Positions 13,756 to 28,355 are shown, numbered from the stretch's first letter. The stretch is DNA of 64,000 nucleotides from Temnothorax longispinosus (GCF_030848805.1 NC_092360.1:5332001-5396000); one strand, 5' to 3'. Notes: generated by a model from the sequence alone, not told the origin. Made by a program: numbers and translations.

Positions 13756-16700
13756 TTCTCGTATTAAAAGCAATAAGTTACTCAGCTTCTTTCTTAAGCT
13801 TTTGTTATAGGTAAAGTGGAAAGTTCCTTCATTCCTAAGTTAACGAAGAAACTTGATTATTAATATTATAATCTCACTATTCTATAATTCTAAAAAATAG
13901 GATTTCTAACGTTTAAAGCAACATTTCATTGTTAGATATATCGGGACAAAGATTTACCAATTAGCAGGAAGCGCGGACGTCTTCCGACGGCTCCGAGAGA
14001 ATTGATCAATCATGCGACAACCGCGGCCTGCGATTCGTATCTCGAGGCGAAATCTCTCATTGACGCGTTTCGCCCTGACCACTGTCTGTTATTCTCGGGG
14101 AACGGACACGCCTGTCAACCACGGAAATCAGGATCCACAGACCACTCGGGATAGTGTGTTGCTGTGTCTTTCGCCGGCCGGTGGAACACGCTGTCGGGAC
14201 TCATGGGATACGGACAGCTTCCGGAAGCGTGGAGATCCGAGATTGGCCGAGATTGCAGCGGCGTCGAGCGTACTCCCTCCTCCCTCCCCCCGTGTTAGAC
14301 GCGGCGGGGTAACCCCTCGTAAATAAAGTGTCGGGATGCGCGCCGAATGGACCGCAGGGTGGCTAATATATCTCACGACTCGGTTAATTGACCCGACGAG
14401 CCTCGCGCACGGCTCCACCCGTGTATCCAATTCGTCTTGACACCTCCGACTTCTTTCGGGATTCCGTGGCGTATGGTCTAAACTGTCTACAGGTAAGAAG
14501 AATGCGCGCTTTGTTCGTATCGCCTCGGAAATCGCCCGGCCAATTCCGATAATGAAGAGCTCGGGAGGGCGCGCATGAATAATCCCCCGAGCTGAGCAGC
14601 ATGCCGTGGCATTACGCATCACTGTGGATTAGGACAGGCTCTCTCGGAAGCAATATTTCCTTAGCCACGAAATTTGATTATATTCTTCCCTACAGTTAAC
14701 TACTGGCATTAAATCTCTTCGTCAAACAAGTCTTAAATTAAATCTTCGTGGAAGTGAAAACCACTCGATATGAAAATCTTGTTACCTATTATCGCATGCA
14801 AAATGCGTTTTGTTTTAAATAAATTATTGATTTAATACAGACTTATATTTATTCTTCCACGAGCAATATTATGAATTATGAAATATGTGCGATACGATAC
14901 AGAATGTTTTATATAACAAACAACTGATCTTCTATTTTCATTATAAGGGATCATCTCTCTCTTATTCCGCGAGCTGTCCGAATTCAAAAATAGTATTTCC
15001 CATGACGCGATGTAAAAATACAACGGCAACGGTTCGCGGAATCAATTACCGTTCGTTTTGCTCGGTGCACGGGCTACGATAGCTTCGCCATTAATCATGC
15101 CCGCGCCGTGCACGATTGTTTTTTACATCGGGGAAATTGCACGCCTTGATCCGAGCTGCCAAAAAGTGGGTCACCGCGCCGGGATGGGAACCGCCGTGAA
15201 CCGGCGCGGCGCGGCGCGAACGCGGACCGAGCGTAGCCGTCATTACGATTACTCGCACGTATCCCACACGTAGTCGATACGTTAATTACAGGGAGGACTC
15301 CACGGCTACGTCTGACATCGCGCACATTGCGCGAAACCGCCTTGGGCGACGCGCGTTCCTCATCGGTGTGTCGTCGACCATCAGTAATAGAACTCGAACG
15401 CGCGGCGCTTTTTATAACCGCGCGTACATCACTGTCCGGGCGTATCGGATAAAATTAAGTGATAATTAATCGGGATAGTCGTAATGAGATTTAAATAAAA
15501 TTCGGAAGAGATACAACTTTGACGTGGGCCCCGGGGCCCGACCTATTAGCTAACCTGAGACTCCCCCGACACTCGATTTCAATGAAAACGGATTCGCTAG
15601 AATTTAAAATTAAAATACGCGTCTATTAATATTTAACAACTTTTAAAAGTTCTTTGATGTAAGAGTTTTGATAGCGTTGCCGATATCAGGCTGACAAAAT
15701 CAATTTAGGCGCGACGTCTTCGGGCACTTTCGTCCATCTGCTGCACATTGTATAATTAATTCGGTTTCTCGCCTTATAGTGTATGTATATTCCTCCGTTC
15801 CCGTTACTTCGACATAATACGAGAGTCTGGTCCACGTACGTTTTACGAACGCGAGACTGAACATTAACTGTTACAAAACCTTCGGGATTAAATTATACGA
15901 CGCGCGGCGTACGGCCAAATATCGGGGTTGCTATTTTTTACACGCTACCATTTCGCGACGATAGTGGTGGTGGAAAGGCATTCGCGCCACGGTCGTCATC
16001 TGTGGGATCTTCCGAAGCCGAGGGGAGATCAGGGGTCATTTGAGCGAAGAAAATTCTGATTATGCAACGACGACCGTGGGGAAGGTGGGGAGGGGGGCTC
16101 GTTCGACGTTCCGACTGGAACGTCGCCTCCGAGGGAGGAAGATAGATGAAAATCGTGCGAGACAAGAGACTAGAAGGTGGACGCCGACGGGGGCGGCGGG
16201 GGTGGCGAGGGAGGAGCGGATGGAAGAAGACGAGGGGGAGGGCAAAGGGGGCGGGAGGTGGGAAGGGGTCGCCCACGCACGCGTAGGATAATTGCACGCG
16301 TGATTCTCCCTCGGTGTGCCGGCTCTCCTTTTCTTTCCCTATCTTTCCGCCTTGCCCTCTCTCGCCTTGTGCTGCCTCGCGCTCATGCGTACGTACGTAC
16401 ATACATACGTATGTACACGCGAGTTAGCATCTGCATGCGAGAGAAGCCGGAGCGTAAGAAGATCCCGGTCGCGCGGAGCAGCAGGGACGGCCGGGAACGG
16501 GGAAGGAGCGGGGGGAAAGGAGTGGAAGCGCTTGAGGAAGAGGTCAGAGGTCAGCCGCACTCTCGACGAGGCAGACGCGACGCCCACCGAGCGACACCCA
16601 CGCGAAAAACCTTCTCCACGAAGCCCTCGTCTTCTTCACCTTCTTCCTTCTTCTCCTCCTCGTTCCCTTCCTTTCTTCTGCCCGAACTTCTCTCCCCTTG

Positions 16701-18757
16701 CTCGCGCTTCTTTCGCTTCTTTCCGCCCGCGTCCACGAAACGCGCCGACTGCTCGAGGACCCACGGTTTCTTCTTTGAACCGGACTGTACGTTACACATA
16801 TACCGATACCGAATTCTTCGCATATCAACAGGAATACTTCGGCACATTTTGCCTTCGTATCAAATAATCGTACGCTCGCTCGCAGGACGTCTCGTCGCCC
16901 AGGTGAATCATAAAAGCGGAGAAAGCTGTTCATTTAAAAAATATGATAACAGATGCAACATAAATTATTACAAAAAAATTGCATTTAATAATTATTGATA
17001 ATAGATATGATTGGCTTTGCTCTTTTGAAGAATACGAAACAGCGAAGCAATATAAAAAATTATACATTATAAACTAATTTTTTCTCATGAATCAAGAAAG
17101 TTTTTCATGGAGATTTTAAAGAATTTGACTCGTAATACTAGCTCGTAAATAACATATAAAATTGCAATAAAATCAAATAGAATACTTATACACATTAGCA
17201 TCCTATAGAAAAGTTACATCAATTGAGAAGCCCCAAAACCGATGGTCGAAATGTCTTGACGATTAATTGACCAAAACTAATAATCATATTGTCGTGACGA
17301 TTATAAAGATAGCCAATTAAGTCGAATAAAAAAATCTTTATTGTTAATTATTTACTGACGAAGTAAATAAAATTACTTATTTAGAAAGCTGTCACTACAT
17401 TATTACATTCGCCCATTAATGCGCGTGTTATAAACGTAACAAATTTTTCTACGACTGTCAAGACAATGTACGCTGCAAGTTATCAATGTTATTTACAGTT
17501 ACAATACGTGCGTTAAGTAACAGAATAGCTTCGCGGGAGTCCCACGGACAGTCACTTATTCATGCCGTAAATCGAGGCGATACGCGCGAATGATGAACTG
17601 AGGATGAGCGCGTTCGCGAGACGCGCGATGTTCGCGTAACCGGCGCGGAGTGCGCGCGCAGTGACGAGCTAGAAACGGCGGCACTAAATCAACAGGCAAA
17701 ATTTATCGCTAATATTTTTCCGGCGCGCAGTTAACTGTCGCGCGGTCGTTAGCGGTGACAAAAGATTCGTAATTTATCGAGTCTCCGGTTTAACCGGCCG
17801 GGGTAAAGTCTTCCGCGGACGCTAAACTTTCCGTTTACGACTCCTTCAATGGATCGTGAAGCTCTTCCTTTGTACGCAGCGTGAAACGCTTACGGATGGC
17901 GAAACGCTCGTTCCTCTCCTCTCCCGTCCTCTTTCTGAATTCGATTATCTGCTCGTCCGCGACGGACGGACCGACCGGTCAATCCGTGCCGTACGACGCT
18001 CGGCGTTTATAGCGCATTGAAGAAACGTTATTAACGAGCCTTCCACGATCAAGACATTTCTCTTCGTGCCGCGATGACCCGCATCGCTTCCATTGCTTCC
18101 CTCGCGCAAGACGAGCACCGCGATTCTTCTCAGTTACGCACGAGGAATCCGTAAATTCAGTAAAGTACCCTCCGTACTTCGGATGAAGATAAACTCTTTT
18201 CGTGGCAAGTCGCGCATTAAAACCAATTTTTTAAAACGGCCTATTGATCCTTAAAAAACTTTTTATTTAAATTTTGCCATAAAGTTTACATCTGATACGA
18301 CTGTATACCGTTATTGAAGTATTAAATATATTTTCAACATCTGTTAATTGCTCGAATTTTGGCCGTTTTAAACTACATAGAATTATTTAACTCGCAAAAT
18401 GGATAGATAATATATATTTTATATCGATAGATTTGTTTCACGATCGCGATGCAAATGCGAGGATAACCGTATTCATAGGTATTTAGCGCCGGCTGTTAAA
18501 AAAAAGGCAGTTCGGACCAACGAAGAAAATGACGATGGACTGGGAAGCATTACGAGGGATTACACCAGTAAGTCTGGACTAACTGGCAGCCTGACGTCAT
18601 AATCTTAAGAAATATTCGGGCGACTAACTCTGCCGCCCCGCGTTCTCGCTTCATTCTTCACCCGTCTTCTTTTTCTTCTCCCTTCCGCCCACGATTATAG
18701 ATTGGGGATCGAAGTCGATGTTGCGCGCGGAAGGAGGGAGAAAAGTGACGCGAGCAA

Positions 18758-18761
<4 letters not shown>

Positions 18762-18805
<44 letters not shown>
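18762..18805. repeat. (GA)n microsatellite
   Basis: An uninterrupted GA dinucleotide run of about 22 units. It forces an Arg-Glu repeat in the open frame that crosses it, so that frame is not taken as a gene. Confidence 0.95.
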
Positions 18806-18809
<4 letters not shown>

Positions 18810-20140
18810 AAGGCGGCGTGCGAGGACCGGACGAGCACGAGCGAGGAAGGAATAGTTAGACGAAGAAGGAATTTATTATACTCCTGAGAATTTGAGGTAA
18901 AGACTGACGGAAAAGAGATCTGGACACGATCTACGGTAAATGCTCCAGCAGATCCTCGAGGTGATCACCAAGATTTTCGAATCGATCAATTAAGCGGCGT
19001 GTGGGAACCGTCCGGTCCGGTCTCGTCCGTCCGTCCATCCGATCAGAACCAAAAAATCAGATGTTGATCTCTCCGCAAACCTGTAATCCTCCTGAAAAGA
19101 GAAGAGAGGGCCCCGGCTTCGAGACGGGATTCCCTTTCTTCCCCCGTCTGTTGCCTTCCTTTCGGGATCACCAAATATGACGAGAGTATAAAAGTTGGGC
19201 GGAAGTAAGATGTAAATAATTCTGTATGCGAGGAATGTCAGACGACATGCACGACAAAAATTCCATAAATATTTTTCACGTCGATTGCTACGATCCGACA
19301 CGATAATATTATCTGATCTCAATTAAGCATATAAAAATGGCATACATATATATCATATTATTTTTAAATTATACATTTCGTACATTTCCAATGAGACGCG
19401 ATAGAAATGAAGCTGTTTATAGAGATATCGTGCCATCGTTGCCCTGAGGAGAACACGATCTTCGATATCATTTCCACACACGTAGTGAAAACATCAGGAT
19501 CAAGAAATGTGAACGCATCGGACTTAGGCAGACTTTCTCAGCAGCGTGTCGCGGCGAAAGACGGTGCGACGTCACGGTATTTTACCGAAATAAGCGGTGA
19601 CGTCGGCGTGCGCACGCGATCCGCCGGCGACGTCGTCGCTGCCATTACCGTTCCACACGCGTGCCTTTCATTGTGCCACGGTTTCGCGGCGGGCAGCAAC
19701 GCAGCAACGGCAAATTAAGGAAAGTAACGTATCGCCGTTGGCCGCGTCGCCGCCATAGCGGCGGGAAACGATGTGTCTACCCTCTCCGAGGGCGGCGAGA
19801 AATCGAGGCTTAATCTCGCGGCGAAAGGGACCCTAAACGCACGGAACGTGGATACGATGATCTTAAATTCTCGCGAGGGCCCTACTCGATTACCTGCCCA
19901 CGCGATTTCTCGAAGCTAACCCGAGCGTCAGGACGAAACACGGGGTAGGAACATCGGAAGAATACGAGATAACATGGGCGCGGACGAGGAGGAGAGAAAA
20001 CGAGAGAAGATGGAGAAAGAAAGCGGTGAGAGAAAGAGAGGACGAAGAAGGGATGGATGAAAGGAGGAGACGGAGGAAAAGGAGGAGGAGAGTGTGTATC
20101 CGTGACAAGAGACTAGATCTACGTCGGTGGGACCACACGT

Positions 20141-20150
20141 GCGACGACGA

Positions 20151-20210
<60 letters not shown>

Positions 20211-20229
20211 CGGTGACGAAGACGACGAC
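20141..20229. repeat. (GAC/CGA)n trinucleotide microsatellite
   Basis: Almost pure GAC repeat of about 85 bases. It translates as poly-Asp, poly-Thr or poly-Arg on one strand and poly-Val, poly-Ser or poly-Arg on the other, which explains the several long frames that overlap here. The flanks are purine-rich (19985-20095). No conserved protein is visible around it. Confidence 0.95.
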
Positions 20230-21090
20230 AGCGAAGAGACGAGAATGGATACAAGAGTATGTTTTCTGGGTACCCAGGACAATTTTTGGTCGTTCCGGAG
20301 GCTGCGGATATCTCGCTGCAACGAAGCGTAAGGAATATCCGAAGGATCGCGGACGGCGCGCTGCCGTCTCCTTTTTTATCTCGTTTTTCCCTCTCAATGA
20401 TCCCCACGATCACGAGGAGAAGAGGAAGAGAGAATCGGTCCTGAACGAGGTGGATCAATAATGGACCGAAGGAGGCAAGAGTCCGGAGAGGATGTAAAAA
20501 GGGTGAGAGACGGGGGAGTCGAGGACGGTGGACCACCGGTGACGTCCTTGACGTTTTATCGTTATCCAGTTGATTGGGCTGAAAATTTGACGAACTGGTT
20601 CCGGCCGCCTTACCGCCTTCCGTCCCCCCGCTTCCCGCTCGACATGTTTCTTTCCTTCGTCGCAGTTCGGGATGCGTTCCGCGGCGGGATACGCAATCGG
20701 ACAGCTTACTTAATGCGACGAGATGACGCTAACGATAATACCAAATACGAATATATATCTATAGAATATATATCGAATATATATAAAAGACACGATGACA
20801 AGATAAGAGCAGAATATGCGCACGAACAACCATGCGAGGATTAATATTCGTAACGCGATTTTGTTGGTATTTTAGCAGTCGGCACGGTCACGAATAACGA
20901 TGAGGTAGCGTGACGTCGGTTTATGCCACAACCAGATCGCGACCTGCACAAAAGAGGCGTTTATGCGAAAACCAGATCTACCGATGGCACGAGAGAGGGA
21001 CAGCCGTTGACTCCGTCTCATCGGCGCGTTAACAAAGAGCACGTTTCTGCATTGACAATGACGGCGTTGGAGAGAAAAAAACCGTATGTA

Positions 21091-21733
21091 TATAGGGTGT
21101 CCGGATTTTCCTGCATTTTCTTTCATACATTTGGGATTTTAGGATTTATTTTGAACCAGATTTATATGTCCCTTCTCTTCTGAGTGTGAGTAAAATATCG
21201 AGATACTTATGGTTTTCAGATTATAACGGAATGAAAATCTAGAGAAATTTACAAGATAAACTTTAGGAATAAAAATGCGCAAAAGATAAAAAAAAGAATA
21301 AATATAACAAAAATTTAAAGGAATTAAATTTGAATAAGAATAAAGGAATAGACCTCAAATCAAATACTGAGAAAAACTTAATTGAACACTAGTTAAGGAA
21401 AATATTAATGCAGATTTTTAACTTTTAATAATAAATAAAACGTCTCATTTATTTGACTATATTTGAATAAATATATATAAACAGTTATAGGTTCTATAAT
21501 TATTTATCAATTATTGTTCTAAACGCGTATAAATTATGCAAAATATTGATCTTCATAAATTTCAAAATATAAAATAAGATTTATCATTGTCATAATATAA
21601 AAGAGATTATATTTCAATAACCATAGAAAATCAAATCCGTGCCGATGTAACATGTTCCGCACAAAATTAGCTATAGAATCCGCTATGTAGAACCCACAAT
21701 CGAGTGTTTGTATTTCCCTCGGGACACCCTGTA
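21091..21733. mobile_element. Non-autonomous terminal-inverted-repeat element (AGGGTGTCC ends)
   Basis: The left end TATAGGGTGTCCG and right end GGGACACCCTGTA are complementary over about 12 of 13 bases. The interior is AT-rich, has no long conserved frame and includes an A-rich stretch at 21230-21440. TA at both edges would fit a TA target duplication, as in the Tc1/mariner class, but the family was not identified. With such short ends, chance pairing remains possible. Confidence 0.45.
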
Positions 21734-24700
21734 GAGGCCGAGGATGAAGGGGAACGAGAGGGAACGAAGAAAGGGCGAGGAAGAGGATTGTCGCCGTTCG
21801 AGATCCACGCGAGAGCGCCATTCTGGACCCGGGTGGTCCCCCGTCAATCTGCTGCTCATACTGCTTTCGGCACAAATATCCTTCGAGGATGTACTGGATC
21901 CTACCTCCTCACGCTTTTTACTTTCTTTCGACGATGCGTGTAACAGGCCATCTTTTCCCGGCTCGTTACTTCGCGAGAGTAACGCGAAAAAAGGATAAGT
22001 AAAATACGCGCAGAAAGTGACAGGGATTAATGCGCTCGCAAAGACGTACAATGTGTCGGTTTTACCGAATATATTGAAAAATTAAAAAGTTACATTGCAA
22101 GGAGTTTTAATATGCGATTTGCTAATGTACTCGTAATAAACAAAAAATAGGGATTTGCTAAGTTGCTTGGAAACGAATGAGAAGTAAAAACCGGAAAGGG
22201 TAGTTCTTTGCCAGGTGGGATAAAGATGCATAGGGAGAAGCAGCATCCGAAAGGAGATCGAAAATCAGTGAAGTGCAACGTCGCGAGAGATTCATACGCG
22301 GTGAGGTCTCTTGGGAAGGAAGGAAGGCCAAGATCTCGTAAACCAGAAGATTAGGATCTGAGGCCGACGGCCACCCACTCCGAGTTCGCTCATTTTCGCT
22401 CCTTTTCTTCCGCCTCCCCTTATCCCGAGCTCCATCTCTGTTTTCCTTGTTCTGGAGCATTCCCGGGTCTGTCGGTCACGTTAAACTGCCGTAGCGACAA
22501 TTAACCGTAAAACGTCCAGAACCTTATTTATTTTCTTTCCCGCTGGGTCACGTGCAGTACCCGAGTGTGAGTAGATACAAGAATCGGATTTTCTCGGAAT
22601 CATTATTAAATCTATTCAAAAAATGTCATTGAAGAACTCGCGAAGTTGTATCCCCGCAAAGTTATAGAAATTTTTAAGTTTCCTTCTTCGCTGATGCAAA
22701 AAAGGAAACTTAATTATTTAAATGAGCTTATTGTCCAAAATAATAAATAAAATTGCGATAAGTAAAATTCTCTCGAATTATTTATTAATATTATTTATAA
22801 CAATTAAATAAATATATAGGTTGCATTTCGCGACATGCCATGCTGATGCTGAAAATATATAGTGCATATGACATAGTATGTCATAGATTTTCAGTAAATT
22901 GATAATGGATATTGGAACGTATTCGTAATAATTTTATTGACGGTGTTCTCAGTTTATTTATGAAAGCAGAAATTTATAAATGCGCTACGTTCCATTCATG
23001 GTAACTCGGTCGACTTTTGATGTGGGAAGATTTCCACGATTATTAGAGAAGCGACTGCAGAAGTTCAGATAAGCATAAACGCTTTAAAAGCCTATTACAG
23101 CTATCTGTCTTCCGCCAAGCGATTTAGCTTTAGGTAATACAATATTTTCCGAAGTTTCCGCAGTTTGATGTGGCAGGAAAGGCGAAAAGGTGTTGGTGTT
23201 GGTGGTCAGATCGGCCATGAGATAAGATTTCCCCGAAGATTGATCGGTCACCTCGCGGTACCATGTTCCTTAATATAGCGTGTCTCAACACAAATTGTCT
23301 TAATCGAATCGGGGGACGCGATCTGCATCAAGAGAATTTAAAGGTGAGTCTCAAGGGATACGCGATGCATGGGCGAAGCACCATGCTAAATCGGGCACGT
23401 GTGGACGATAGATGAGGAGAGGAACAGAAGAGGAACTGAGAACGGCTTGAGCCACAAAGCAGAGTAGGGCGATAGGGCTGCCCTTTGAAAGGGAAGGGTT
23501 GAAAGACCAGAGAAAATAAGACAAATGTTAAGAGTTGGCTATAAATGATGACAACACTTCGCGTTGGACAACGTGTAATTATTATAAATCATCTTTGCAT
23601 TAAGATATCTCAGTACTCTTTCATTCTTTTTATATAACATATGGGGGAGGGATATAATATAATGTCGTATATAACGTTCTCCTATGAATGTTTTCTTGAC
23701 TAAATCAATTTTTGTTAAACATTCAAAGCACGAATATGATATTTCTCCCCCTTTTCTCGCCTCGTACTTGCAAATAAATAGAACAACACTGATAACACTG
23801 AAATGATACCGCATGCATGAATTAACATAGCCAGAATGAAAGTCACATTAAACGAATCTTTTTCAGACCTCAATCATCTCGCTCGTTTACCCGTGTATCG
23901 ATTACAGGAACAAAAGAGAAGCGCGAGGTTAATGCGAGAACACGGAGGTGCGAAGAAGGGCTCGGGATAAAAGGAATAAGGAGTGAGACGAAGGGGCACA
24001 ATGCTGTGTCGGTCAACTGCGACGCTCGTATAAAAGAAACCGTGACGCCGGAGAGAGAAAGAGACGAGGAAAGAGGAAGAGCGAGAGGACAACGGACGGT
24101 ATGGGGGCAAGTATGGGAGAGGGAGGCCCAGCCAAAGTAGAGAGGGGAGAGAGACGAATCTTTGGAGGTTTCGCAGTTGTAAATAATGCATTATAAATAT
24201 AGGCACGCAGGACGCGCACGCTCACGCAACACAAGGGACGCGTGCTTCGCATAGCTGCGCGCATTGTGGGCCCAGCACGAGGCCATACGGGACCCTATAT
24301 AGCGGGTCTCATGGGCCTCACGGGGTCCCGTCGTCACAGCGGCCGGCGATACACGGGATGGAGAGGGCCCCGCTTAGACAACAATCACATTCATCGAGAA
24401 ACTCACAATGCTAATCGTAAAGACGCCGCCTATTATGCCGGCATGTCCACGGAGGGTTCACGAGGGTCCTCGAGGAGGCGGGCTTATCTTCCTTTTTCTG
24501 CCAATGACCTGTGTATGTGTGTGTGTGTGAGTGTGTGTGAAGGGCTCCGAGTTTATTTCATCGACTCTCTTTGAATTGCCGTCGAATCGAGAGACACTCG
24601 CGGCTTTGTCGCGTTTGTAACCTTTTCCGCCTTCGAACGCAGAGGGATGCGCGCGGATGAAGTCGACGACGTCGGGGGTGGCGACTGTCGGGATGCCGCA

Positions 24701-27296
24701 TATGGGGTTCATAATACAGATAGGACTAAACGCCGCGGGGTCTCCTAATATCACTCATCATCGACGGAAGTCTGTCTTGGCGCATATTATGCGCCCACGC
24801 GATCCTAATTAACTCTTTAAAACGTAGGGCAGAGTTGGGCAGTAGATTTCCTTTATGTATGCGATATCTTATAACGAACAAACAGTGAAAATCATGAAAC
24901 TAGTTCTTATGTCTCAGTCAGTACAGTATATATTTAAATTATTTGATTTGAGCACCACAAAGTTTCGTAGATATTAAAACCGCACAAAATATTATGAAAT
25001 ATTCTTCAAAGTTTATGTTCATATTCGCTAAGAGTGATATTTCCGTAAGTATATACAATAACAGGATGAAAAGTATCAGTTACCGTAACTTATTGTACCT
25101 CTCCGCAGGATAGCCGACAGCGCTTATTGGTGATTATATTTGCGTTAGTGCTAAATACAACAACCTTTTTCAAACTAACCGTCGCTTGGTGCGCGCGTGG
25201 GAGTTTCACTTTCAAAATTTGTCACGGTTACAAATGTAGTAGCTGACCGCGGTACTTCCAACTGGAATTGTTGCCGCTGTTAACGGCCCCTTTTGTGGTA
25301 GAATTCTTCCCAAAACCTGCGATCAAAAGCGGCGCCCGAGATAGAAGATGAAACGACAAGGCCCCCTGTGGAACCACCGGTAGCCTCAGAGAGGTGTCTC
25401 CGACTTCGGACCACCATTGACGCTTTTTTTCTTTGTGAGATTTATTCTGTGCGCGCGAATAGCCGTGGGAAGAATGCTTAAATCGCAGGAGGCGGAAGGG
25501 AAAAAAATTTGACTTTGCAAGGTACATTTAACGGTGTTTCATAAATTCCCTTTGATGAAAAAAAAGGTTACCAAATTGGCGTTTTATTACACGTTTATTC
25601 ACCCTTAACTTATTGCTATATATATAATATCTGCGATACTGCGTACAAGTTAATAGATCATTATTTATCTAATTACTTATATGCAAACGTTCTACTTATG
25701 AGTACTTGTGATTTCCTAATATAAATATTTAATTTTTTTTTAATACTACAATTACTAAGTACTATAAGTCCTGAATTATAAAAAGTTACAATATTTAATA
25801 ATACCTAATCTTTAGAAACTATTAACGTGATTATGTTGCTTAATTTATTCTGAACAATGTTGTATTTGCGTATCAGTAATTTAATTGCTTGACCAGTTAG
25901 TGTTTATCTTTCTATAGATAGGTGATAATAGGCACAAGCAAGTGCCTCTACAGACTAGTCGAGTATTTTTAACGGCCATTTATGGCTTTCAAGTGTCGAA
26001 ATCTACGGATGAGGATCCTAGAGACTCCCGAAGGATATGCTCGAATGGACTATTGTTGCAGCAAGTGGGTGCCCGCTACCTACCCATCTACCTGTCGTCG
26101 AAATTGAGCTCTGCCTTCGCGCGGGTATAAGACCATTCAGCGTGAAAAAAGGGCTTGCTCCTGTCTCCTTCCCTTTTCTGTTGCCAACGAAAACGAACAT
26201 CCTCGAGACACTTGCTCCCGCGGGAGAATCAACCCGGAACGTCAACCGTCACTTCGCGCCGTGATGGAATGGCGCCCTTCGCGTTTGGCATCTTCATCCC
26301 GCGCTGGAATTTCCTACAGTCGCTTTTGTATCGCTCGCAGATTATTCGAATATTTCTCTCGATATATTTCTCCGGCGAGAAATTTTTCTGGTTAAGACAG
26401 GACGTGTTCTGAATGAAATTTTTACGTGCATTTATGACGATATTTTCTCCGTGATAATCGTTTCGTAAATTTTACTGTACTAATGATCCTACGAATACAT
26501 TTCCTGCACTTTTTACATATTCACTACTGCGATGTGCGATCACGTTTGCTTAATTACCACAAAAAGGCGTACTTTGAAAGATATTAGGTCTGGTACTTTG
26601 TTCGGAGAAACCGGCTCATTTGATTCTCAACGCAGGCAACGCGGTCTCAAGGTAAGCACTTTGCAGTTTGTAGTGCGTATGGGAAAACAACATTACCGCG
26701 ACCTGTCCGTAATGCCAATCGTTCTAAAAATACCCCGGAGTCGAAGAGCGGAATCGTGTGGGTGAACTCGACCGTCGACTCAGGGTGAGTACGAGACGTG
26801 TATAGACTGGTGGGAGAGGTCAGAGCTGTCACTCAAGCGACCCGATGTGTCTAGCTACCCTCCTATTAGCCCTCACCGCCCCTCGTTAATTGCTAAATTG
26901 AAGGCAATTTCGACAGCGAATTGGAATTCGACGCGATATATCGTACGAGTTGAGACCTTCGAATCGAACGGAGATTACGCGCGATTTATGGACGCGTCAT
27001 TCGTACCGTCTGTTTTTCTTCGTCGTAGAGAAATTTGTGCAATGGCTTTTTTGGGTCAAAAGGAGCGAAAAAAATGTAGAATCAATTATAATAATCTCAT
27101 AAATCTCTGATTCTTGGTAATCGGTAAGTCTTAGGAGCCGTAATCCACAATATCGTTATTTTAAGAGAATAGTTAAAGTTAGCGAATAAAAAAAAATATA
27201 TAATTCTTTTTTACAATATTTTCAGATCTTATTCAGTAGTAAAAGATATTATATATCAATAAAATGTAATAATATAAAAACCCTCGAAATTCAAAT
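21734..27296. other. Non-coding stretch
   Basis: Purine-rich blocks at 21740-21790 and 24050-24165, a CpG-rich block with GGGCCC-type motifs at 24240-24380, and AT-rich sequence elsewhere. No exon with both splice signals and a recognisable peptide was found. Confidence 0.6.
24511..24540. repeat. (GT)n microsatellite
   Basis: Interrupted GT dinucleotide run of 30 bases with one AT-type and one GA-type break. Confidence 0.9.
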
Positions 27297-27422
27297 ATAG
27301 ATTGGAAGAGGCTGTAAGGGTCACACGCGGATCAAGACACGCGGATTTTGAGGATAAATCATTATAATATTTAAACGCATCTTGATCCGCGTGTGACCCT
27401 TACAGCCTCTTCCAATCTATAT
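27297..27422. mobile_element. Compact fold-back element with perfect 41-base arms
   Basis: The left arm (27297-27337) contains GATTGGAAGAGGCTGTAAGG and CACACGCGGATCAAGA. The right arm (27380-27422) is its exact complement. The roughly 42-base loop repeats part of the arm (ACACGCGGAT). Perfect arms in an otherwise drifting neighbourhood suggest a recent origin. Confidence 0.75.
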
Positions 27423-28320
27423 ATTATATATCATTCTTACTTCTCATCGAAAAGCGTAATGCAAAGCAATTCCAATTTCCCATTTACTTGAAGTGACAAA
27501 ATCTTCGAATAAAAATTCTCAACCAGTGAAGGATGGCATTAAAAAATTTCACTGTATTAAACTAAATTAAGTTACAAGAGATATATTAAATTAAAGAAGC
27601 GCGCGCTCACCATTGGTTTCGCTTTATGATTTACGGCAGCCTCGCAGCTTCCCAGAACGAGTCCATTCGTCTACCAAATTCGTAGAGCTGGATCGATTTA
27701 GTAAGAGCACGGCGCGGGGACAAAGCGGTGGGGGAGGGGAGGAGGGGGCAGTCAAGCCGAAAATCTTCGGGTAGCTTCCGCGGTCGAAAACGTATCGTTC
27801 TCAAAAAACGACCTGGGGCCGCTCGTAACCCGGCGCCCTGTGTTTACGACCCGACGGGAGCAACGTCTCTAAAAACCAGGTACGCCCAACAATTCCACCG
27901 GTCTGCAGCAGCCCCATTTTCACTGCACTGTAGAACTCTTTTCGCTCGAAGGCTCAATGCCCGGGCACTACGTCGTTTAAGACGTGAGAAGGATTCGCCG
28001 GAAAGTATATAAAAAGCACGCACGAAATTGTAATCGCCGACGCGACGGTGGCCTTCGAAATGCACGAAAGGCAAGGGAGAATTGTTTTTATTACCTTTTT
28101 TATTATTATCCGCGTTATGTGTATGTGTGCGTGTTATTATTATCGACAAATTTGAAAAAGTTTAACTTTTCCCGACATATATATTTAATTGCGTAATAAG
28201 TATTTCAAGAAAAACAAAAGTGACTGGTTCCTTTCCAAAGATTGTTTGTAATAAAATTTTATAAGACATTTCATTGACATATTGTTAGGATTCTTTTGGA
28301 TGATTTTAAATTGGATTTCA

Positions 28321-28355
<35 letters not shown>

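Larger units (their letters stand above)
13756..21090. other. Non-coding stretch
   Basis: CpG-rich parts at 14000-14600, 15940-16760 and 17570-18130 alternate with AT-rich sequence. The overlapping frames around 16000-17000 arise from purine/pyrimidine asymmetry. The microsatellites at 18762 and 20141 are listed separately. No gene recognised. Confidence 0.6.

Noticed and set aside
16177..16998. 273-codon open frame on the plus strand, with several overlapping frames
   Set aside because: Gly/Arg-rich then Ser/Pro/Phe-rich, tracking purine and pyrimidine tracts. No conserved motif or splice structure.
20026..20331. Frame with a long poly-Asp run
   Set aside because: The run is the GAC microsatellite; flanks are purine-rich and not conserved in appearance.
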